DNA of 64,000 bases from Watersipora subatra. Taxonomy: Eukaryota; Bryozoa; Gymnolaemata; Cheilostomatida; Watersiporidae. Location of the stretch: positions 30,037,870 to 30,101,869 of the forward strand of contig NC_088712.1 in the NCBI RefSeq assembly GCF_963576615.1, read 5' to 3'. The first letter of the stretch is position 1. Every line of letters starts with the position of its first letter. The translations under genes and the position numbers were made by a program. The notes under the pieces were generated by a model. The model was not told the DNA's origin. It saw only the letters and a program-made list of their open reading frames with translations, and did no database searches. This document shows positions 49,650-60,500 of the stretch, piece after piece.

Positions 49650-51526
49650 TACTGCGTGCAAGTGATTTCAACTACTACTTAGCTAAAAATTGGTTTATTT
49701 GTAGCAAGGGTAGGCAAAGAAGGATTGATTTTCTCATTTGTTACAGTAACTGACTAGTAGACACGCTAGTCTCTGCTTTTTGAATAGTATCTGCCATGTA
49801 ATGCAGGCTAGCATAGTACCCCACTTGCCTTTGACATACCTTTAGGAGCAGAATGATCTGATTAGTTAGTGACTGTTCAATCAATAATACAGACTGTACT
49901 GGCTTTAATAGTTATCAGGAGGCATTCTGAAGAGATAGACCAACTGACTTGCGTAGGAGCGAGTCAACGACAATAAAAACAATTTACTAAATTTCTCTAT
50001 TTCTATTTATTCAGATGAGCAATATGTTTTAGTCTAATATTGGCATATTGCCAAATTTGATAATTACATTCTTACATAAAAATTGCCAATTACATTTTTT
50101 TGCAGTCAAAATTCCATCATGGTTTTCAGGATTATTAGCAACATAGATATAATAAAACCAATTAGCAACATAAATTGTAATAATAATAATAATCTAATAA
50201 TTATAATTAGCAACATAGATATAATATAGGGTTTATTATATCTATGATTAACAATGGCAAAGATTTATTTGGAGTTATGTACTCTAATTATGGAGAATGT
50301 CTGATCACGTCGTAATCGTTCACTGCATGAACTCGGCGAGCTGATAGCCGAGCGCTCTATGAGGTGCTCAGTGACGCACGACCAAAATATTTACGGTCTC
50401 ACAACTGCACTCGTCTTTGGAGCCATAGCAATGCCATACCAATAGGTTCGAATAGCTTATGCTAATTGGATTCTTGCAAGTTGTGTGTAGTTTTTAATTC
50501 TTATATCTGTATACTTTAATCTATAAGCTATACACATTCATTATGTCTCACGTTGATCGAACGTGTAAACATTTGTTTGCGAGAGGCATGTGCAAAAAGA
50601 TTATGCTACCATTGATATTATTTAAACTTCACAGTATTAAACTAAGCATTCTGCTGCTATTTCCATTTTATTGCTGTGTTTGAATTCGTTTTAACTTATT
50701 TAGGGTGACATTAGATCCGCAAAATTGTGCGAAATGTTGTTTTAATCTATCTCATATTTACGGCCACTACGTTCAAGTTATCATAACAGTTGTAGACATG
50801 ATGACTGTTCATAATGGGTTTGACAGGTGATAAATCTGGCTGCGTTTATTTGTAAAGGCTAAAATTTAGCGTGCAGCGTATAATTAAATACAATACAAAT
50901 GTTTATTTCGTCTATGAATTTGTTTTCTTGCTTCAATGTGAGCTTATGCACGCTGACGTTCATCAGCATTGACCGTAAATACTGCAACTCTAACCGCGGT
51001 AGTTTTATTACTTCTCGTAGACTTTATAAAGATATAAAATATCCGAAAATTAATAAATATATGCAACCGATTGCTCAACACACTATTTTCATTTAACAGT
51101 AAAGTACTTTTACTAGCTTCTTGCATACAATTTTTCATATTCAAGTTTTTAATTTGTGTGTAATATGCATGCGTCAATGCAACATAAGCACACAGTATGT
51201 TAAAGAAATGTATTTCACTTCAAGAGATCCCTCTAAATTTTATTTACTGGAGTATCGATCAACCAAAACTTTAAACAGTTTACAGTGTCATGTAGGATGA
51301 GAACACTATAACCATGAGTGATAATTGTTGAATGTTATTATTCATATTAGTGGCTGCTTACCTCCAAAAGTATAAGCTGCTCTCATTTAGTACTTTGCTT
51401 CTCAAATGCAAAACTATATTTTTAGAGTAACAATACCTACATAACAAAACACTCATGCTTTTGCAAAAATACTATGTTGTCTTCTTGTTATCTAGCATAA
51501 TGCTCTTTTGTCGCCTTTTAGTTACT
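49650..51526. other. Region upstream of the PRUNE1-like gene
   Basis: No gene is recognised. It should contain the promoter of the PRUNE1-like gene; no TATA box or other element can be named with confidence. A TAATAATAATAATC patch with repeated TTAGCAACATAGATATAAT occurs at about 50140-50230. Confidence 0.4.
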
Positions 51527-51598
51527 ATGGCAGCCTTGTCATTTGAAAGTTTTATTTCCACAAGAAAGCAAGCTTTGACCGGCTCTTCGGGTAACACG
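51527..51598 (+). CDS. PRUNE1: PRUNE1-like exon 1 (residues 1-24)
   Basis: ATG with A at -3 and G at +4. It encodes MAALSFESFISTRKQAL and a short GSSGNT linker, then donor ACG|GTAGGT at 51599, phase 0. The pattern (short helix with a basic patch before the first beta strand) matches the PRUNE1 N-terminus, and the phase matches exon 2. It is shorter than any tracked open frame and was placed by homology. The 5.7-kb intron that follows makes this the least certain exon. Confidence 0.8.
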
Positions 51599-54500
51599 GT
51601 AGGTTAACTCTATAGATAGTTGGGTTGACTCTATAATATCAAATATGTAGTATCTATATGAGTAAACCTCCTGTTTTAACAATCGCACTATCCATTAGTT
51701 ACTTTAACAAATGTTGATGTTCTTGAGGCAATGGCATTTCAACAAATTTATTGCGCAATGAGATGCTAGTAAAACTTAATTAGTTTCTATATATATATAT
51801 ACATGTATATAGCCTATGTATAATGAATGATTGATAGTATGTCGATGATTTAATTGTGCAGTGATGTGTTGACAACACAATGAATTTCCATATGGGTAAA
51901 TAGTGATTGATGGCATACGATTGTAGAACCAAAGGCACGATGTAGAACTCCTTAATTCCATTAGACAAACCTGATATATACAAAAAATTGTTTTAATATC
52001 TTTCAATGATGTTATTTTGGCTTTGATTGGTGAGAGTTTGCTACAAAAACCGATGTGATGCTGAACACAAAACTGAGCGATAATATGTTGATTAGAAAAT
52101 TACTAGGCTTATACATATCTCAATTGAAGAGCTACACACTAAGTCGCATCTCTATGTTAGGGCATGAGTCAACATCTTCCTTTTGCCTCATGGAAGTCTC
52201 TTGATTGGCCTATTCAATCGTTTCTGTAAGCATATGTAATCTATATATAGATTTTAGTGTTTGTCTGTCGTTCGTCTGTCCGGTTATAGTAGTAAAGTTT
52301 TAGGTAGGAAAAATCCGCTTTGCAGAGAGTTTGAACTCGGAACCTATAGGTCTGCACACAGGCAAACTGGCTGTACTGATCAATAATAGCGCATATATAT
52401 TCATTACGAGGATTGAAATAGGAGCGCTTAAAATGCTTGAAAAATGCCATTGATTATTAACTAGCGTGCTTGATCATTACATGTAATGTAACATTTAGGT
52501 GGTACATGTAAAGGTTTAAACTAGCTTAAGTCACTAGATTACCAGGTAAGTTATTCAAATTCATTGCGTAATAATTTTATTTCCCGACATTCACCTACAC
52601 TTTACTGTAATCTTGAGTATAACAACTGTGATGTTCGTCTGTCTGTCCAAAGCCATGGTTAGAAGTTAAGATAAAACGAAACTCATGACGTTCTGCTTAG
52701 TAGACCGCCACTCTACTCTGCTTTCAGAATAACTGTGCAACTAGTTAGTCGCTGTGCTTTATGACAGAAAAAGCGAACAGAAATAATATAGATGAAGTCG
52801 GAAAAAGTCCGTGTGTGGATAATTCTTCACAGTACACATGGCGATTCTCACTGCACACCAGACTGCCAAAGTACTACCCTAGGACACTTATATTTCGCTA
52901 GTATGTAGTTTCGTGAGTAGCATACAGAGTAAATTTTGCTGCAACTTAATTTCGCAGCTCTGATGAGTGTGAAAATATAGTGATGTGAAAATAGATGCAG
53001 CGGAACAAACATAATTAGATTCCTCAGGTCCAGTTCACTGGTAAAAATTTTTTTTTCAATTTGGGTCTAGTTTGTAATTGTGAACCGCAGGTAGAATTGT
53101 GTGGGCGATATCGATGATGCAATTTGATTGCTTGCTGCTATTTGTTTCTTGGACTATCAATGAATAAAGCTATTTAATTTTGCTTTTTCGCTCATTCGTT
53201 ATGGTAGTTTAATTTTGCTCTTGAAACTTTTGCGAGAGGATGACTCCACGAAAACGTGAAAGCTAGATGAGGCGAATACATAAGTGTCCTGGGGTAGTAA
53301 GGAATAGACTATAGTGTACTATATCTACGACAAAATGGAATTCAGTAGAATCTAAACAAATTTGTACATGGAGGAATAATATATCATAACAACATGGGAT
53401 GATGCTAGTGTTTTCCATGCAGTGGTCGTTGCATGCATTACACAATAGTCCTTGGACAGTTCTAAACTTTGAACAAAATAGACCTTGAACGCAATATACC
53501 TATATACACAATATACGTATAGACACAATATATCTATAGACACAATAAACCCATTAACGCCGTAGATCTATAGACACAATAGACCTATAGACACAATAGA
53601 CCTATAGACACAATAAATTCATTAACGCCATAGATCTATAGACACAATAGACCTATAGACACAATAAACCTATAGACACGATAAATTCACTAACGCCATA
53701 GATCTATAGACACAATAGACCTATAAACACAATAGACCCATAGACAATAAATCGATAGACGAAATAGCCCTATAGACACAAACCTATAGATACAGACCTT
53801 GAACACAATGGACCTATAGACATAATAGACTTTAAACCCAATAGATTCTATACACAATTGAACTATACACAATATATCTTATACACACTAGACATTATAC
53901 ACAATATACATATCTCCCTCAAACATTATTTTTTGAAGCGATAACCAAAGAAATTCAGTTGTATAACAATTCATCCAACATATGTCTTTAACAAAATTGT
54001 GGTCTTTTGCACACAATTATCGATTACAGATAATGTTCTATAAAAACGTTGAATATAAAAATGATGATGCTAATTGAGGTCGTTTCTTGTTAGTCAAGCT
54101 GCACAAAAACACCTGCCATCTCTCTAACACCTGTCATCTCTCTAACACCTTTCACCTCTCTCTCACCTCTCCAACACCGGTCACTTCTCTAATAACTGTC
54201 ACCTCTCTAACACCTTTCACCTCTCTAACATCTGTCGCCTCTCTAACGCCTTTCACCTCTAACACCTTTCACCTCTAACACCTTTCACCTCTAACACCTT
54301 TCATCTCTCACACCTTTCACCTCTCTAACACCTGTCACCTCTTTAACACCTGTCACCTCTAACACCTTTTACCTCTCTAACACCAGTCACTTCTCTAACA
54401 CCTGTCACCTCTCTAACACCTGCCACCTCTTTAATACCTGTCACTTCTCTAACACCTGTCACTCTCTAATACCTGTCACCCCTCTAACACCTGTCACCCC

Positions 54501-57500
54501 TCTAACACATGTCACCTCTCTAACACTTGTCACCTCTCTAATAACTGTCACCTCTCTAACACTTGTCACCTCTCTAACACCTGTCACCTCTCTAACACCT
54601 GTCACCTCTCTAACACCTGTCACTTCTCTAACACCTGTCACTTCTCTAACACCTGTCACCTCTCTAGCACTTGTCACCTTTCTAACGGCTTAAGGTGACA
54701 AAAGAAACTTTGTGTCTGTTTTACATGCAAAACACACCTGATAAACTGGTACAAAAATGATTGTGGTAGCTTGAAAGAAAGTGAATAAGTTCTGTAAAAC
54801 TGAAGAGAGTTTATCCAGCAACTTTCTTGTAGAAAGGCGACAACTTTACAAGAACTTCACTAGGCCTACATATTTGTAGTAATTTTAGAATGATCTATAT
54901 ATATATATATATATATCTGTGTTTGTCATTCGTGTGTCCAGGCATAACAATAAAGTTTTAGGAACGAAAAATCCGCTTCGCATTGGATTTTTACTCAAAA
55001 CCTCTAGTTCTGCAAACAGGCGGCTATCCATTATACTACGTGTCCAACTGGCAACACTAATGAATAACCGTGCACATATTACATGCTTAAAATGCTTGCG
55101 AAAATAATAATGGTTACTACTGGTACGCTGAAGATCATGACACGTAACGAAACGATTACAAGCTGGCTTCATGGCTCTTATTATAGGAATGACTTAGACA
55201 AGCTTAAGTTACCAACTTAAGTTACTCAAATTCATTGAGTAACTATTTTATAATTTGTGCAACGCCGGGTATTCAACTAGTATTCACTATAATATGAGCC
55301 ATGTTGGTCCGTCTGTTGGTCCGTCTGTCCAGAGCCACTCTAAGAGCGCTTTAGGAAGGAAGATTGCCCTGGATCTTACCTGGATAGCCAGTTTCCCAGC
55401 CAAGCACTCTACCACTGCGCCTCTCGACCATATTGCTGTGTAGAAGAATAATTGAGCACGTATTTATTACGTGTGACTTTCTTTCCCGACGCATGGACTA
55501 CCAGCGTCTGGATGTTAGGAAGAATTGATGTTACAACTGACTTTTTGATCTGTAAAATGGGTAGTAAATAAGTAACTCCATAAATATGAGGCATTGAGAA
55601 CGTATAATAGAGAAAATTGAATAATTTGTTTAAAGAAAGGCTCATGATAACAAGTTTATGTGATTAAGGAATGTTTGTATTTAAGTAGTGATGAAGCTGG
55701 CTGACTCTAGAGTGTTGCAGTGATGTAGTAATAGATGGTGTAACAAAATGAATTCCTTACAATGTATACGGTGCAGTCAGATATTATGCAACCACTTCAA
55801 ATTGTAGGAGACGTTTGCTGGTAGTGATGATTTACTGCCTTAAGTTTCCTAGAAACCACTACAAACCATGTACCTTTAGAGACAGAATTTTCTAACGATT
55901 AATATGGAATGAGTTTCCAATAAGCAGCAATTGGCAATTAATTTTGCTCAATAAAAATGTGTATACAACTAACTTTGACATAAAACCGAAAGATAACCTA
56001 GTTATTTGCTTATTGTATTCTCATCTCAACTAATTATTTTGTGACATTATTGCAACATAGTTTAAACAACTCTTAATAATTTGCGGCCCTGAAAAGGGCC
56101 ACAAATTGGGGGGTGTGTAAAGTGGCTAAATACTGTTAATATTTAGTATATATTGCACTAATTCTATCACATCTGCTGAAATGCTTTTACTTCATCAGCT
56201 CGAACAAGAAAAACATTTTGCATCTAAAGGATGGTTCACCTTATCGCCGTATCTCGGCATCGATACCACAATAGTTCATCGGTGATAACAATGTTCACAT
56301 TATCACAAACTAATTTTTTGCGAAGAAACCTCTTAATCAAATACTAGTCCCGCAGCAACTATCATAAGCAAAAAAAAGGATCACAGTGTTCGACAGCGTG
56401 AATTACCATCACTAAAATGGTGCACATTGTACAGGCTGTCATTGATGTTTGGCGAACTATTAGAAAAGTTTGACAGCTGCAAACTTTCCCGACGTATTCG
56501 TGCGGCTCCGGCGATGCCATCGGTTTATGCTGCAGATAGTTGACGATGAACGCCAAAAGGACAAAGCCGATATACGCCGATATAGTGTGAACCAGCCTTT
56601 TTATGGTGCGCAATATGTGGTACAGAGTAGATGAACATGGCTTTAGAAAGACTGCCATGATGAACAAAGACGTAAATTATTGGGTAGCCTCCTTATTTGT
56701 GATAGCGCTGTAGAACTAAAGGTATCAAGTTTCATAAGGAAACGCTCTAATTAATTAATTATATATATACAGTAACTAGTAGCCCGGTAGTCCTTTGTGC
56801 AGTGAGAGATTGTCATGTGTAGTAGCTATGTGCACAATTATTCCGTGCTGCAAGGGAGTCCATTGATGCAGTTGATAGTCTGCCTGGCTACTATTGAACT
56901 CGGATATCTGGCTACTAATCCAGATATCCGAGTTCAATTCCTAATTCCAATGCTTTTCTCGTAACTGATGGAGGAACACGACTCTTATTATAGTAAATAT
57001 TGTAGTGTTTTCTTATATAGATAGTATTTTATATTGATAGTAGAAGTGGTTTCTTGACTGATATGGAATATTGGACAAAGTTCTATAGAATCTTCTATGG
57101 GTATCAGTGAAAGTCTCACAACAAACCAACTTATGATGTCACCCTAGTGGATCAATGTAAAATAATCTCAATTGGTTTTCTGTTATCTTTTTCACTTTGG
57201 CTGCCAAACATCTCTCTGATATGCTCTGTATTATTGCAATCCTTATCTCTCATCATCGTTATTGTTACAGACCAAACTTGACATCGTCATAGGCAATGAA
57301 TCATGTGACCTCGATTCAGCTGTGTCAGCTCTCTCCTATGCTTTCCTCTTACAGCATCAGGTACTAATCATTCGTTGCTGTCCATTGTCTCAGTTGAAGC
57401 TTATACATTCGCTGTTACCTCTTTTAAAGACTAACTTAATATCATTAAATCGATCTTTTTGACGCAACCACATCTTTAAAGATGAACTTGCACCAAATAT

Positions 57501-60500
57501 TAATAGATTTTATCAGAAAATATCGGTATTTTTATATAATTTGTGATTGTTTTTAATGTTTGAAGTAATGTGACTACCAGAATGCTTCAAGGTTGAAATC
57601 GACAAAACTTGATCGCAGTTAACACGCTCAGATCAACCGAAAGTGCGATTCCGATGTCGATAGATGCAAAGAGACTGACAGAATAGAGACACGTAACGCT
57701 GCAACTTCAACTTAATAGCTGATATCAACTATAGCAACGATAGCATCTAGTGATGTCATTTCGGCAAGTGTTTTCCTACTGACAGCGATACCATTGGTTT
57801 ACGATGCGCATAGTCAATGAATAAGCGCCGAGAGAACAACTCCAACATACGGCGATGAGAACCAGTCTAGCTAGTAGATTTTCAAAAACATTTTATCATT
57901 ATATCAATGCGTTGAGTTGTGTGATGAAAAATTTTGCTTCCTGTTTTGCTATGCTGTGAAATCAAGTAATTTCATAGGGCGGCAATTTTTCAACGAAAAC
58001 CTAAGGTGGCCTCCTTTCTATTGGAAAGATGAAAGACTTGACTTGTGCTAGTCTTACCAGCACAAGCGTGAAATGTTCAAAGTATTTCTGACTTTCTTTT
58101 TTCAGAAAAACCCAGACCAACAGTTCATACCAGTATTAAATGTCCCTCGTCGAGACTACCCTTTGAAAACAGAAGTTGTCTTTCTCTTCACAAAGTATGG
58201 CATCAATCAATTGGACCTCATTTTCCTAGATGATATCGAGGCGCTGAGAAGAAATGGTCGTTATAATGGTGTTCATCTAGTAGACCATAATGTGACCTCA
58301 ACCAGTCTATCAGACATGGAAGCTCATGTCAAAACGATTGTAGATCATCACCATCATGATTGCCCAATCAACAACAAGTATGTTCACAGCTCTTAGTTAG
58401 TACTCATATTGTACAGACAACTTCCATTTAATGTCTGTTTGGGTCAAAGGTGTTTTATGAGAACACTAAAAGGAGACAACTTTCACCAATTTAATCCGTA
58501 GTTGTGTTTAACTTTTAAGATGTGCTTCACTGTGTTTCCATACTTGTATGGGTTTGGAGTTGTTTGCTGCTGACAAATTCGGGCCCTGCCGTCTCAACAA
58601 TTCGGACTTGCGCTATAGATCTTTTTTAGATTCCCGATATATCCCTAAAAAAACTTGTTAAAGTAGACTCTCTTTCAGGTCACGGTCACTTTATATCTTG
58701 CGTAGTCAACTAGTTTCACTAAAACAGAAATTATTTCGTCATTCTCGTCTTAGCAACCCGTCATTGGCATGTAAGCCATAGTATATATAATCTAGATAAT
58801 CCTATACGTCGTTTATCTCTCTCAAATGCGGCAAAAGAGAAAGCGATATTTTTGAGTCTAACTATGAGATTCGCGTTATTCAAATTTAATTTTAGGACTT
58901 GCATTGACTTGACACTTTACGGAATATTTTATGTAGTACCAAGCAAAAACTTCACACAAGTTCTTTACTTTATGTGGAATTTCTTGTTATAGGAGCGTCT
59001 ACAGTCTGACTGCTAAGCCCCTGCATCTAAATATCAAATGCATCACACCTTCTGTAGTTCACCAACAGAGCCTGCATTTATCACTCGCAACCATAAATCC
59101 ATAACCACATATGTTTTTGCAAGTTAATTGTGACACTGACCTTAATTGGGCGCATGTTGTACTCCAACGATTGGTGACTTTCCTCCTACAAGCCTTGATG
59201 AGTTTTTTTTCCAGGTTTTCACCAAGTTTTTTTTCCAGATTTTACTATATAGACTATATATAACATATAATAATATGATAACTAGCTATATATAACATAT
59301 AATAATATGATAACAAACTATATATAACATATAATAATATGATAACAAACTATATATAACATATAATAATATGATAACTAGCTATATATAACATATAATA
59401 ATATGATAACAAACTATATATAACATATAATAATATGATAACTAGCTATATATAACATATAATTATAATTATGTATATAATAATATGATAACTAGCTATA
59501 TATATCATATATAATTATCTCTAACTATGCCAGAATGCCTGATAGCAATTTTATTCTATTGCTCCATATTGCTGTGTTTTATACTCTTGTGTTCCTTATT
59601 GCTGTACTCTATTTTACAAGAAGTCAACAGAATTTACTACTTAGTATGCAGGTCTTACTTCAGAGGTCACATGAATGACAGTCGCTTCTAATAAGGAACT
59701 TTTTTGAAATTAGAAGATTTAAGCCTAGAAAAAGGTCATGCTGAACTCTTTTTACCTCCACGAGGGAGAGCTTACCTGAGTGTTATCGATTTGGATCCAT
59801 CAGCAGTGAGCAGTTTTTTCGAAGCTAAAGTACTTTCACAGCGAATGCTTTTGCACAAATTTAGCAAAGCGAAATGGAGTCAAATGCGTTCGGATTTTAT
59901 CGTTTCTATGATTTGGAGTGGAAGCAACTCCAAACCTATTTGATGCATGGAAACAACGGGTGACTACAGGTGACTACCTGCGGTACTACCTGCTGTATAT
60001 GTGTTACAGGGACTTTGTGAAGATAGAGATGGTTGGCTCTTGCACCTCCTTGATAACCAACCTTTTTTACGAGCGGATACGTTCAGTTGAATCTGATAAG
60101 CTTGCTCAAATGCTTAGAGGTTTGTCTTTACTCTTACGTTACTATAATAAGTTTTAAGTTTTTGTTCTAATGACATCATTTCTTTTGATTTTTAATATTC
60201 ATATTTCAATGTTTTGTATTTATGTTATTATTTCAATCAATGCTGATATTGAAACTCCATTGGCTAGTAGAGCATAAAATGCTCTGCATGAAACATCTTT
60301 CAACATGTGTAATGATTGTTTTAATGTCATTGTGTCGTATGAATGGCCGTTTTGTGCATAGACCTATTAACTATACATATTAGTATAGTTAATAGGTCTA
60401 TGATTTTGTGCAATGTTTCAGCTGATTCTAGTCACTGCTTGCCAAGATGCTTGCCGCCATATAACAGTATCAGAGTTCCTACTGATATACACCTCTACTG

